From: Smittium culicis
Taxonomy: Eukaryota; Kickxellomycota; Harpellomycetes; Harpellales; Legeriomycetaceae
Assembly (NCBI GenBank): GCA_001970855.1
Contig: LSSN01005653.1
Location: 1-20,952 of the forward strand
DNA: 20,952 nt
Direction: 5' to 3'
Shown here in pieces: positions 9,809-20,200 of the stretch. Position 1 is the stretch's first letter; each line of letters opens with the position of its first letter. The position numbers were made by a program, and so were the translations under genes. Below the pieces are notes generated by a model that worked only from the letters and a program-made list of their open reading frames with translations, was not told the origin of the DNA and made no database searches.

Positions 9809-9996
9809 TCCTTCCAATTCATCTCTCTTAAAAAAAAAGAGTTTATTGATTCGCTTATGATTTATAAGCAAGTTATTTATTTGTTTTTAAAATACAATAA
9901 GCCAATATTTCTCAAGATCTCTGAATTTAATTATTTTAATCAAACACAGTTGGCTATATTTTTTAGATCAAAAATGGTCTACCACGCGGGAATGGG
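9809..9996 (+). mobile_element. piggyBac-type MITE, copy 4
   Basis: 188 bp with perfect TTAA at 9805-9808 and 9997-10000. The left end (TCCTTCCAATTCATCTCTCT) is diverged. The interior (TTTATTGATTCGCTTATGAT) and right part (TCAAAAATGGTCTACCACGC, then GGAATGGG) match copy 3 closely. Confidence 0.65.
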
Positions 9997-10000
9997 TTAA

Positions 10001-10186
10001 AGAGTGATGGGCAGGAAACGGAAAAACATTTAATTTATTGACTCTATAATGGTTTTAAGCATATATGTTAATTGCTCATATAAAACCAATACTCAATAAA
10101 CGATTGAAACTCGGATGTATTTTTTTATATTGAATCCAATTTGCTAGATTTATAGCTCAAAAACAGCCCACCGATAGGAAAAAGGC
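10001..10186 (+). mobile_element. piggyBac-type MITE, copy 5, left end inverted
   Basis: The body (TTTAATTTATTGACTC to GCTCAAAAACAGCCCACCGA, then TAGGAAAAAGGC) matches the family in plus orientation and abuts the TTAA of copy 4. Its first 21 bases (10001-10021) match the normal left end only when reverse-complemented, so the terminal segment appears flipped. The right flank is TAA. Confidence 0.5.
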
Positions 10187-10287
10187 TAATTGTGTTTATA
10201 ATGCTTTTTGATAATTGCCGCTCTTGGAAATATAAATAAATATACATTTGTTGGCGGGATTTATCAAGATTTTAGTACCTGTATTCA

Positions 10288-10475
10288 CACTTTCACGGGC
10301 GGTAGAATATTTTTGATCTTGAAATATAGCTAACTGTGTTCAATTAAAATTCTTTAAATCCTAAGTTCGATCAATAATTGGTGTAATATAAAATATCAAC
10401 AATTAACAGTTATAATTATAAATCATATTTGTATAACTAATTAAAAATTTTTAATGAGTGTTGGACTGGAAAGGG
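10288..10475 (-). mobile_element. piggyBac-type MITE, copy 6 (inverted)
   Basis: 188 bp in minus orientation. It starts CACTTTCACGGGCGGTAGAA and ends GAGTGTTGGACTGGAAAGGG, the reverse complements of the family's two ends. Flanks are TTCA (10284-10287) and CTAA (10476-10479), both one base from TTAA. Confidence 0.65.
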
Positions 10476-10490
10476 CTAATATCCACATAA

Positions 10491-10631
10491 CACTTTCATG
10501 GGCGGTAGACGTTTTCTGGAGTTCCAACCATTTGTTGGTTTGTTTTACAATTGAGCCAAATAATAATCTTTCATATTAATCATAAACCAATCATAAAATT
10601 CGCTTTTTTTAGTTTTTTGGGCGTGGAAGGG
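10491..10631 (-). mobile_element. piggyBac-type MITE, copy 7 (inverted, internally shortened)
   Basis: 141 bp in minus orientation, starting CACTTTCATGGGCGGTAGAC and ending TTGGGCGTGGAAGGG, with ATAA and TTAA flanks. About 45 bp of the usual interior is missing. It lies only 15 bp from copy 6, in the same orientation. Confidence 0.6.
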
Positions 10632-10741
10632 TTAACTATTATATAGCATTATGCCGGCATTAACTTATATGCGCGAAGAATTAGTGGTCAGGTTTGAAAA
10701 ATTAGCATTTTCCCTGAAGATAGACTATTTTAACTACTTAA

Positions 10742-11079
10742 CCCTTTCCCGTTCAATTCTCTTATAAAGAATTGAATTTATGATTCTTTTATGGTTTATA
10801 AGCAAGTATATTATTTGTTGTTATTTTAAAATAAACCAATACTTCTTAAAGCCTCGGAATTATATTATTTTAATTGAACACTGCTGTCATTTTTTTTTTT
10901 AATTTTCGGATTTTATTGACATAAATAACATCTAAATTAATAAAAAACAAAATATTCAAATAATTTATAAAAATCCTCTGGCGGTCCACTGCCTGCGTAC
11001 CCTATGGGCATTGCTTCAAATATTGAACACTGCTGTCTATAATTTGAATATTAAAAACAGTCTACCACCCATGAAAAGT
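10742..11079 (+). mobile_element. piggyBac-type MITE, copy 8, split by a retroposon
   Basis: The left end CCCTTTCCCGTTCAATTCTC and right end CTACCACCCATGAAAAGT are flanked by TTAA on both sides (10738-10741, 11080-11083). The copy spans 338 bp because a 133-bp insert plus a 16-bp duplication interrupt it; removing them leaves 189 bp, the normal length. This fixes the order of events: the MITE landed first, the retroposon later. Confidence 0.7.
10889..11021 (-). mobile_element. Short A-tailed retroposon with 16-bp target duplication
   Basis: The 133-bp insert is flanked by exact copies of ATTGAACACTGCTGTC at 10873-10888 and 11022-11037. Read on the minus strand it starts ATTTGAAGCAATGCCCATAG, has a GC-rich head, an AT-rich body, an AATAAA near the 3' end and an 11-base A run (T run 10890-10900 on plus). 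Exact long target duplications and an A-tail are known marks of LINE-machinery retroposition. It could be a SINE, a 5'-truncated LINE or an mRNA retrocopy. A GGCAGTGG resembles a pol III A box, but no B box is visible. AATAAA favours a pol II source. Confidence 0.7.
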
Positions 11080-11083
11080 TTAA

Positions 11084-11760
11084 TATACCCAAGTGTATTG
11101 AACAAAAATAATTTAATTCCCAACCTCACAATTTATAGGATTGTTACAGAGTACTATCAATAATAATTACTCTTGTAAATCTTATAAGAACCAATACATT
11201 CATTTTTTATAGGGCGTTTGACGTAAAAGTAAAATTCATTAAAACTGCGCTTCATTAATATTATGAAAAATTAAAGTGAAATTGAATAAAATAAAGTCAA
11301 AAATTATTTTGCTTTTGTTTTTTATAGAATATTTTCATTGAAAAGCTTATTTACACTTGATTACTTTTTATAGAATTACGGATATTATTGAGGCGTAGTA
11401 ATTAGATAATAATGACTCGTCGATTTATAAAGATTAAAATAGCTTATGTAACATTGAGTGACAATTTTTATTAGAAATGCAAACTAATTCAAAAAATGAC
11501 GAAATATGAAAGCTTTTTATACCTTTTTTTTACTGTAATTTTCCAGCTCAAATATCAAATTAACAGATTTTGAGATATAAATATAGACAATAAAGAATTG
11601 AAGTTTAAAAAATAGAATATTAAAATATAATCTAAAATCATAATTTGTAACTTATAAGAAACAAATAATATAACTAATCTTTTCATCACGCTCTTTAATA
11701 CACTAGACTAAAACAACATAAAATATCTCGTATTACTATTTAGATATAATGCTATAAATC
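11084..11760. other. Intergenic stretch upstream of the five-exon gene
   Basis: AT-rich, with no open frame of note and no clear repeat. It must contain the promoter of the gene starting at 11761, but the only TATAAA close to it (11753-11758) touches the start codon and is too near to be the core promoter. Confidence 0.4.
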
Positions 11761-13550
11761 ATGAACTTGAATGACCTAATAGAAAGAATTAAAATAAACA
11801 ACATCGAAATAAGCCCTGAAAATGTTGATAATGTTTTATCAGACTACTATTCTAATAATTCTGGATTATCCACTGTCGATAAGCTGAGTGTCAACTCTGG
11901 AATTTATAAACGAAAGAAGACCATAATTAAAAGAATCAAAGAACTAGAATATTCAGTTGAAAAAATTCGAGAAAAGCCAGTTTTAAATAATTTTATTGAA
12001 AATATTGGTAAACAAACATTTATTATCAAAATATCAAGTTTCAATTCGAAATTTTTGTTATAAAAATGAATTAGAATTAATCATATCTATATAAAAATAT
12101 AATATTTATGATAATATATATTCGATAGAATCGATAAATAGTAGCAATGAAAGTGATAAATCTGAATTGAAAAGTCCTACATTTATACTATCTCCTACTA
12201 ACACTCATAATGGTTCAGGTAATTAGCTTCGCCTTTTTTTCTTTATTATACAAACTTACTAATTAATATCTAAATTTTTATTAAAATTTCATGACCAGAA
12301 AATATAAAAAAGAACTATATCCTACTAAGCAACTTTAAATCTCGATTTTATTGGTTTCTGTATATATATTTTTAGACTTTAATCATCGTTTATTATTATA
12401 TTTTAGTGAACAACACAGAAACTGAATCCGCATATAGAATAGAAATATATAAACCATTAACGTCTCTGTATTTTATAACGATAAATGACTTACAGGTTTA
12501 TAAACTCGAGAATAATTCTGGTATTATATCTTTTTAATAAGTTTTGATCGTCACAGCTTATAAATATATATTTGATATTTAAGAAATTGCTAATACTAAA
12601 ATGGATTTATACTTTTTTAAAAAAATTTCAAAAGAAATCTTGGTTGATACGCTGGAAATTGAAACAATAAAAGAATTTGAGCCTTCTTTATCGAGGTATC
12701 CATGTATTATAGATCTTTTAAAAAAAATTTATGTTACAAAACCAGAAAATACTTTCAAGAGCAGACTGAGGAAGTCAACTGCTTTGATCAAGCCAAAGTG
12801 TACCACTCTGACTGAACTAAGGATTCCCTTTTTTTCGTTTTATATTACGTTACCCTGTAAAAAAATCGTAAATGACATTGATATTAGATGTGTAGACGTT
12901 AAAAAAATGGCGAATGAGTTTATTCCAAATATAAATTATGGTAAGAATTTCTAATATATATTAAATTTTGCTCAAAACCTCATTGAAAAAATTATTAAAC
13001 ATTTCATGGGTTTAATCTCTTAATCACATTTAAAAGTAACAATTGGGTAGATTATTAAATATTAATATTTATTGGATAATAAATTTTTGTTATCCAATAA
13101 AAATATTGAATTTCATACTGATATATCAATTTGGTGCTTGGTTAACTAATATTTGCGGCACAAAAAATGCCAATCTTCATTAAAAGCGTTATAAATATGT
13201 TTCGTTTTATTTATTAATTAACAGTTTAGATATGGAATAACTGAAAATTTTTTATATGCATTATAGATTTTTTAAAGACAAGTTCAAAAATATCCACAGT
13301 TAAATCTAAAAAACCATTTCACCAATCAGTGCCATATCAGAATTTATCAGGTCATTCGAGTGTACTAGACCCAAAGATATTTAGAAAGCCACATCCTTCA
13401 GTATCTTCGATGATTAGCACTAGAGCAGATTCCAATTTCTCATTCTATGGCGATGAAAATTTATACCCTCTATCTATTAAAAAATCCTTTTCACAGCCCC
13501 GTTTAAATATAGAAAACAGGCCTACCTACTTTTACGTATGTAGAAAATAG
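11761..13550 (+). CDS. Five-exon gene, protein of unknown function
   Basis: Exons are 11761-12007, 12129-12218, 12407-12520, 12584-12940 and 13267-13550. They total 1092 nt (363 residues plus TAG). Introns of 121, 188, 63 and 326 bp begin GTAAAC, GTAATT, GTATTA and GTAAGA and end in AG (ATAG, TTAG, TAAG, ATAG). All four interrupt a codon after its first base, and the frame stays open throughout, which is the main support. The ATG is the first after an in-frame TAA six bases upstream. The protein is basic and Ser/Asn-rich. Residues 50-75 look coiled-coil-forming, 84-150 are largely disordered, 152-269 (exon 4) look folded with CTTLTELRIPFFSFYITLPC, and the tail is disordered. No family recognised. 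The TAC|GTATGT near the end is a good donor, so a further exon is possible. It converges on the ABC transporter gene. Confidence 0.55.
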
Positions 13551-14024
13551 GATAAATTTAAATTATTAAATTTAATATGTATTATGGATATTATTTATTA
13601 TACTAGCAAAGTTTACGTTTTAATTGACTCTTACTATCACTATTGTTATTTACTTTAAAGATATAATAAGACTAAATTTTTAGTAACACTGCTTCACATT
13701 TTGCAAATTTAATAAAAATTGAGAATGCATACATTATTATATTGGGTAGACATGATTAGCGAGTTTATTGATAATCAAATGGTGGCCAGAAAAGCTAAAA
13801 AATCTCTCAAACATAAAAAATTATTAGTTTGAAAAGAAATTAAATTTGAACTATTTAAAGGGAGAAAATAATAATAGAAATATTGGTTTAGCGTAAATCA
13901 CGCAAGTAGAGAAAAAAATTTCTTAAAACTATGTATTCTGAAATTAAACAAAGTGACCAAAATAATCTATCGTTGATGAACAAAGAAAAAAATTAAATAA
14001 AAATAAAAGTAAAAGCTTTAAATT
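13551..14024. other. Convergent intergenic region
   Basis: The 3' ends of the five-exon gene (plus) and the transporter (minus) face each other here. AATAAA at 13711-13716 could serve the plus-strand gene, and a minus-strand AATAAA at about 13763-13768 the transporter. A 26-residue plus-strand ORF at 13752-13832 (MISEFIDNQMVARK...) is too short to call but could be an alternative last exon. Confidence 0.4.
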
Positions 14025-16730
14025 CTATTTTAAAGCATCAATAACGCTTTGGTCAAGCTCGACTTTGGACAAGTATGACTTGATATATTTTAGACGAGAT
14101 TCCCATTTTTGATAAATTTGTTTTCTTTCAGATAAAACATTTCGTAATCTTAGTACTTCGGACTTATCACTGCTTGGAACGTTAATATCGAAGTCTGAAC
14201 TACCTTCAGATAATTCAATAGAATTATCAGATTGGCTATCAGTTATATTATTAGTTGTAGATGGAGATAAATCAGTTTTTTGATGTTCATTTTTCGAGTT
14301 GTTTATTTTAGCCGTTTGCCATGCAACTCCATAGTTATTATCAGGTTTAGAATAAACATCGTTATTGGCTGAAGTGGCTTGGATAATATCTTCGCTTTCA
14401 TCCAAAGCAGCCAATTCTACATCAGTCCATGCTCGGCCAGCATACGAAGCTACATCTTTTTCGGTAGAATTGGATTTGTCTAGTTCAAAAGAGGGTGAAA
14501 TATCATCCTGCTTGACACCTAAGCTAGGCATTGATGATGCATACGAGTCACCAAGGCGCAGTATATAATCATGATACTTTGCGAGGGAATTACGATGAGA
14601 AATGGTAATTAGTGTAATACCTATGCTTTTGGCGTAATCATACATTTTACCTTCAGTCTCGAAACTAACAGCACTAGTACATTCGTCAAGTATGGCGAAA
14701 ATTGGCTGGTGGTAAAATAGTCTCGCCATGCACATCCTTTGCCTTTCGCCGCCTGATAAAACATCATTCCAAGCCTTTACCGAGTCTAGGCCTCCTTCTC
14801 TATCAGGCAAATACTCTAAAGTAGCTACTTTTAGTATTTCTAACAAGTCTCTATCAGTGCATCCATTTTGAATCATTTCCTCATAGGTGTCTGGGTAAAT
14901 AATTTGGTCTCGAAGAGTTCCTATGCACATATAAGCGCGGAAAGGAACATACATGATTTCACCGGCAGGTGGTTTTTCCACCACTCCTGAAAACACAGGC
15001 CATATTTCAGAAATGATTCTGAGCATTGAAGTCTTTCCAACGCCTCCAGGACCTTTGACAAACCAGTGGTCACCTGGCTTAACATGCCAAATTAGGGGCT
15101 GGACTAAAATTTCACCAGGTAAGTAAGGGTTTGTGTTGGGGGCAATAATAGGAACACAAGTGAGTTTAATTCCCATGAAATCATCATAGACAACTCTTCT
15201 GGCACCAGCCAAAGTAAGTTCGTAATCAGAAGAAGGGCTTGATAACTTATTATATTGGTCAGGATAGTAGTCTAAGCGTAGAGCGTGACAGGTTTGGATC
15301 AAGGAAAATACACGTTCGGTGTAGCCAGATAATTCCATTACCTTCTTGGTTGAGTACATTAATTTACCGCCAGCTTCACTGATATTAACCATGATTCTTT
15401 TGTTTGTTATAAACTGTTGCATGCGCTTAGCACTTGCAGCGGCGCCAGTATCTAGAGACCCGATATTTCTAAAGAAAGGAAAAGCGCAAAGAATGTAACC
15501 AATAGAAGACCAAATGTATTTTACTACCATATCTTCAGCAATAACATGGTAAAAGCGCTTTTTCATGATTAGTAGAGAGAAATTGATTAAATTGTTTAGA
15601 GATTTGATGACATTTTTCTTTTCAGTTTTATCGCCTTTATAAAAAGCAATTTCTTCAGAGCTTGTTACGATACGCGCGTGATCAGCTCTAAATTGACCTT
15701 CGATCACAGCTTGAGTAGCAACAAGTTTGCCAAAGGGGGGAGTAATTTTTCTTAGAAATGCAACAGAAATAAAATAGAAAACAGCTAGAGCGCCAGTACC
15801 AAGACTACCAAGGCTACGGGTTAGTTGGATATTAAATATGATCATATCGAGGGTAGGTTTCCCAATGCTTGAAAACAAGAGAGATAAAGATGAACAAAAT
15901 CTGGTAATATCAGCGGTTATATATTGGTCAGGATTTTTTATTCTGGTGTCGAGGTTAGATATTTTGTAATAATTATTTTGATCATTCAAGTATAAATTGT
16001 TGACATAAGTAAAGAGACGAGTTCTGAAAGCGATTGAGAGTTTAGATTCTAAATATCTGATCATGCTATTGGTGTAAGTAGCAGGAATGGATAAGACAAA
16101 CCAAGTCAGAAGGCCGCCAAGAAACTTTTTACCTTTAGCTTGGATTAGATATTTTACAATTTTACCATCCAGCTCAGCAATAACGACGCTTATCCAAGTT
16201 CTGAGTACTAAGAATAAAGAATGTATACATATGATGAAAATTTCTTTGCAATACCAATTGGGAATCAAAATTCTGAGGATTGCTTTAATTTGGAAAAGAA
16301 AGCGCTTATCCACACTTCCAAGTTTCCTTACTGGAGGGGAGCTGGAACTGGGAGTTGATTTAGGGTTGACAAGAGAAGCTTGAGATAAGCCTATTTTAGA
16401 TTTAGAAGAAATCTTTATTTTGACAGAGGAGTAGTCAGATTCAGATTTATGGGGGTTTTCAGAGAATTCTTGTAAAAAGAATTCAGAATCAGCATCGAAA
16501 GTATCTTTCAGTTCATCCTGGGACGATTTTTTAGGAATTAAATGCCTAAAGTTGCGAAAGCTGGCAGAGGATAAACCACGATTGATGTGATTCAAATAGT
16601 CATTGACTTTCTTTGAAGTTTTTTTGTGCTGATAATAGTTTGTCAAGAAAAGAATGGTACTGATACCACTAGTTACGGCCAAAAAAGTGTTGGAAGAAAA
16701 AATCGAGTCGTATTTTTTGATTGAGCTCAT
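14025..16730 (-). CDS. Peroxisomal ABCD-family half transporter (PXA1/PXA2-like)
   Basis: A 901-residue intronless ORF. ABCD proteins dimerise in the peroxisomal membrane and import very-long- and long-chain fatty acids or their CoA esters for beta-oxidation. Visible are an N-terminal hydrophobic segment (14-32), a Ser/Lys-rich linker (60-140), membrane segments at about 152-185, 203-222, 284-326 and 404-422, the ABCD-typical NPDQYITADITRF (266-278), and the EAA-like SSEEIAFYKGD (357-367). The nucleotide-binding domain has Walker A GPGGVGKTS (560-568), signature LSGGERQR (658-665), Walker B IFAILDE with E683, and switch His712. The usual Q-loop Gln is Phe597 (VPFRAYM), and the usual Walker A Asn is Gly562. 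After about 730 a long disordered, acidic extension ends in a coiled coil (855-892), making it longer than the roughly 750-870 residues usual in the family. PXA1 versus PXA2 cannot be decided. Confidence 0.9.
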   Translation of the reverse strand: MSSIKKYDSIFSSNTFLAVTSGISTILFLTNYYQHKKTSKKVNDYLNHINRGLSSASFRNFRHLIPKKSSQDELKDTFDADSEFFLQEFSENPHKSESDYSSVKIKISSKSKIGLSQASLVNPKSTPSSSSPPVRKLGSVDKRFLFQIKAILRILIPNWYCKEIFIICIHSLFLVLRTWISVVIAELDGKIVKYLIQAKGKKFLGGLLTWFVLSIPATYTNSMIRYLESKLSIAFRTRLFTYVNNLYLNDQNNYYKISNLDTRIKNPDQYITADITRFCSSLSLLFSSIGKPTLDMIIFNIQLTRSLGSLGTGALAVFYFISVAFLRKITPPFGKLVATQAVIEGQFRADHARIVTSSEEIAFYKGDKTEKKNVIKSLNNLINFSLLIMKKRFYHVIAEDMVVKYIWSSIGYILCAFPFFRNIGSLDTGAAASAKRMQQFITNKRIMVNISEAGGKLMYSTKKVMELSGYTERVFSLIQTCHALRLDYYPDQYNKLSSPSSDYELTLAGARRVVYDDFMGIKLTCVPIIAPNTNPYLPGEILVQPLIWHVKPGDHWFVKGPGGVGKTSMLRIISEIWPVFSGVVEKPPAGEIMYVPFRAYMCIGTLRDQIIYPDTYEEMIQNGCTDRDLLEILKVATLEYLPDREGGLDSVKAWNDVLSGGERQRMCMARLFYHQPIFAILDECTSAVSFETEGKMYDYAKSIGITLITISHRNSLAKYHDYILRLGDSYASSMPSLGVKQDDISPSFELDKSNSTEKDVASYAGRAWTDVELAALDESEDIIQATSANNDVYSKPDNNYGVAWQTAKINNSKNEHQKTDLSPSTTNNITDSQSDNSIELSEGSSDFDINVPSSDKSEVLRLRNVLSERKQIYQKWESRLKYIKSYLSKVELDQSVIDALK

Positions 16731-16966
16731 ATCATTAGTGGTTCAAATTAACAAAGAGAATGTATTTGACGAAATTCCTAATAATGAAAGAATTGAGATA
16801 TTGTGTCCGTTTGTTATTTTGAAAAAAAGTCTAAAATTACAAATATAAAAAAAAGGTAGTAAATTAAAGATAGTCGAGCTATCTGTGCGTTTGCGGGCGA
16901 GCTCTTTATATACTTATTAAAAAAATATTTAGCAATGATAAATTATATAGAAAAGTTAACAAGAGC
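16731..16966. promoter_or_regulatory. Transporter promoter, possibly bidirectional
   Basis: A GC-rich patch at about 16868-16906 stands out from the AT-rich flanks. It contains a perfect hairpin (AGATAG 16868-16873, loop TCGAG, CTATCT 16879-16884) and GTGCGTTTGCGGGCGAGCTC. CTTTATATA at 16904-16912 reads TATATAAAG on the minus strand, about 175 bp upstream of the transporter ATG and in the right direction for a TATA box. On the plus strand the same TATATA lies about 55 bp before the ATG at 16967. Confidence 0.4.
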
Positions 16967-17210
16967 ATGAAGTTTACAGTTTTAATAAGCTGTATTAAAA
17001 AAAAAGTGTGGATGAATTATGACTTATTGGCGCTAGTTTATTCCATCTATATCTTTTTGGCCAATTTTTCACTACTGACTTTCACATTCGCAAATTTAAG
17101 AAATGTAATAGGGTAACTTAATATAGCCAATTATTTATCCACCTCAATTTAGTGAAGGTATTTTAATGCCTGCCAATTGGGTAGACCTAGTAATTTTACG
17201 CAAGCTGTAG
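16967..17210 (+). CDS. Possible small membrane protein, two exons
   Basis: An ATG at 16967 opens a 49-residue frame (MKFTVLISC...) ending at TAA 17114-17116. It has a strongly hydrophobic stretch at residues 18-44 that would span a membrane or act as an uncleaved signal anchor. If a 40-bp intron (17113-17152, GTAACT to TTTAG) is removed, the frame continues through GEGILMPANWVDLVILRKL to TAG at 17208-17210, giving 67 residues. GC is somewhat above background, and it is divergent from the transporter across a promoter-like region. Length and splice model are both marginal; chance is a real alternative. Confidence 0.28.
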
Positions 17211-20200
17211 CTATTCTAACCAAGATAAGTTTATTGCATCTTTAACTTTTCAGGATAAGCCATTTTAAATATAGAAACAATATCAGATATCCTAGATTTA
17301 ACAGCTCATAACTAAAAATTTAAGCCATATAGAATAATAAATAACCTTTACAAATTCCACTAAAAATAATTAATTTTGGTAACAACCATCATAATCTCAC
17401 ATTTTTTACAATTTAGAAACTTTGCTCGTCAAGGTTGAAAGGTTAAATAATATTAAATGAGAGGATAAACCATATTTATCTATTTTACCTTGAAAAGATT
17501 ATCATAATTTTACTAAGCTTAAAATTTATTTATAGGTTTTTATATCAATTCTTAATACCTTATGAAATTTGCATTGGCCTTTTTGAATCTCAATAAATAA
17601 TTTTTATATTCATTTAAATTTTTAAAAAATTAATCATGCAAGGGATAAAGTGCCGAATAGCTTATGTTTTAGTGATCTATACTGTACAATTTAAGTATGC
17701 TATTTCTTGTATAGTACTAGACCAGTTTTTCCCCCTTCTAGCTAAGAGATCTATGAAATATATGTTCAATCAATTTTTTTATATCGTTAGTTGAATAGAA
17801 GTATAAAAACTTTTTTTTTTAATTTTTTTAATTTTATGTAGTCAATATTTTATTTTACGGATCTTTACTAATAAACTAACTTTTATGAGTAAACTCCCTA
17901 CTAATATACTTACATATTTAATTTTCAATATAGATAAGTTAAGCTAATCTCTTTAATTAATAAGAATTTTTTTCTAATTAAAAAATAACGGGAAAATATA
18001 TCATAAATGTCAAAGCTAGTATATATTCCTTTAAAATATATTTACAATAAAGACTTAACATTAACATCTTAGTTTAAAAAAAAAACAGCACAAATGTCAC
18101 TCCAAGGACTCTTCAAGCTATAATAATAAATATACAACTAATTTAGATATATACTATTATCTATAATTTCAATCATAAGTATTCCTATTCATCAAGGTTA
18201 ACTTTATTAATTATTTATAAATCTACACGATTATTTTAAACTTTGCTTAAAAAATATTTATCCTAAATCTTATAGCTAATTTTACATTTAAATGTTTTGA
18301 GAAATATCATTTATCTACCAAATAATCTCAAATTAGCTAGACAAAATAAACCTTTCAGTCTCCCATGCGTTAATAATCATTTATTTTTTATAGAGCTCTA
18401 TGTTGTTGCAGGTAAACCATAAAATCTTGTCAGTAGCGATTTTTGATGATGAAATTTTCTGATTTTTCTGTCAAATTTCTAAATAAAATCATTAATAATA
18501 ATATAAAACTATTTTATCATTGAAATAAAGCACAATAATTTCATATCAAATTATTTAACAAACTTGTGGGCTATGCGTATTTATGCTTTACCCATTCAAG
18601 CAGAGTTACTTAAATAATAACTATTAATTTATTAAACCCATTCAACATTACTGTTACGTATGATAGCAGCAACTAATAAATAGTACCATCAATCGAAAAA
18701 GGGTTTTACTTTACGGATAGATAGCTCATTTATTCTAAAATAGAAACATAGTAAAATTTCTTTATTGAATTATTTCCCAATGTTTTTTTAGAATACAATA
18801 CTTAAAAATGATTCGAATAAAAACAAAAATTATTCTCATGTCCTATTATAATAATGATTATAGCATTATTTTTAAAAATGTCAAGTAGTATATTGTTGCA
18901 ACAAAGTTATTTTATAGTTAGAGTTTTCCATATTGAATATTCCTTTTCAGTTTTGATTATCTTTTTTCAAATTATATATATTATCCTATCAAATCTAAAA
19001 TTATATGTTTTTATAATACAAGTTATATTAAGAATATCTAAAATAATATACTAGATAGATATAAACATTGAAAAAAAACTAGCAAGTAAACAGTTTTAAT
19101 GCCTTATAAAAGTTCAAGCCCTTGGAATTGCTAGAAAGAATAGAAAGTTGTCAGATTTATAAGATAATATAAACTAAAAAAACATTTATAAAATAATATT
19201 TAATTTATTGAAGCTACTTTTGAGCTGCATAGGCTTTTCTATTAAAATTTATATGCTCATCAAGGATAAATTATATTTTTTATAGTACTAGGAAGCTGTA
19301 TGAATCAGAATTCATGCTAGAGGCAATCGCATTATATGTATTCTATTTGCATAAAAAAGTATAAGAAATTAAGTTCCACTTCACATGTAAACCTCTAATA
19401 ACGATAGGATTTAATATTTACTTTAGTTTATGAGAATATCATATCTTTATTCGTAATAATCAATAACCTAAACATCTTACAGAGTAAATCAAAATCATTT
19501 TTAAATATTCATTTTCTTTATAGATCATTAGATACTAGTTACCAATAGAACTGACAAACTGAATATATTGAAAGTAATTTTTAATTAATTCGCTATTATA
19601 TTAACGAAGAGATATATCAGAAATTTCAAAATTTGTTCTTTATAAAAATAACACGCTTTATTTGAAAATTATTTATCATTAAGAAGAAAAAAAATATTAT
19701 AATTCTTATAATTTAGTTATTTGCTATGAAAGCTATATTTTTTTCTATAGATTTAAAGAAATAAAAGGAATATTAATCTTTTATGCGTTTAATTTTATAA
19801 GAAATCCTTTTAATAAAAAAAAAAAAGCTAAATGTATATTTTAATATATTTTTTGAGCTACTTCAAACATATATAATCGCATTAAATTATTATACTTTTT
19901 TAAAATTTATTTTTTTGAATGGCTGCATAAATATTATTTGCATATAAAATTAACTTTTTTTTTTTTGCAAACTAAATTTATTCCCAATGAGTCATTTACT
20001 TCAATGAAATAAATTGAAATGGTATAAAAAATAATTTTAATGTTATATTGGAGGCTATTTAATTGATCTTAAATTTTTACAACTTTTTTTTTATAGTAAA
20101 CACACTCTCTACAAATCAATAAACGTTCTTCTGTAGCTAATAATAATTTATTTAGGAAAATTTTGCTCGATATGTATTTTTTTTAGAATATCGCTTTAAT

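Noticed and set aside
14365..14568. Plus-strand 67-residue ORF
   Set aside because: Antisense shadow of the ABC transporter's C-terminal region.
16087..16383. Plus-strand 98-residue ORF
   Set aside because: Antisense shadow of the transporter's N-terminal membrane domain.
16654..16848. Plus-strand 64-residue ORF
   Set aside because: Starts inside the antisense of the transporter's N-terminus and runs into its leader; no sign of independent coding.
18854..19054. Plus-strand 66-residue hydrophobic ORF
   Set aside because: Low-complexity Ile/Leu/Phe/Tyr string of the kind AT-rich DNA gives by chance; no GC rise or promoter.
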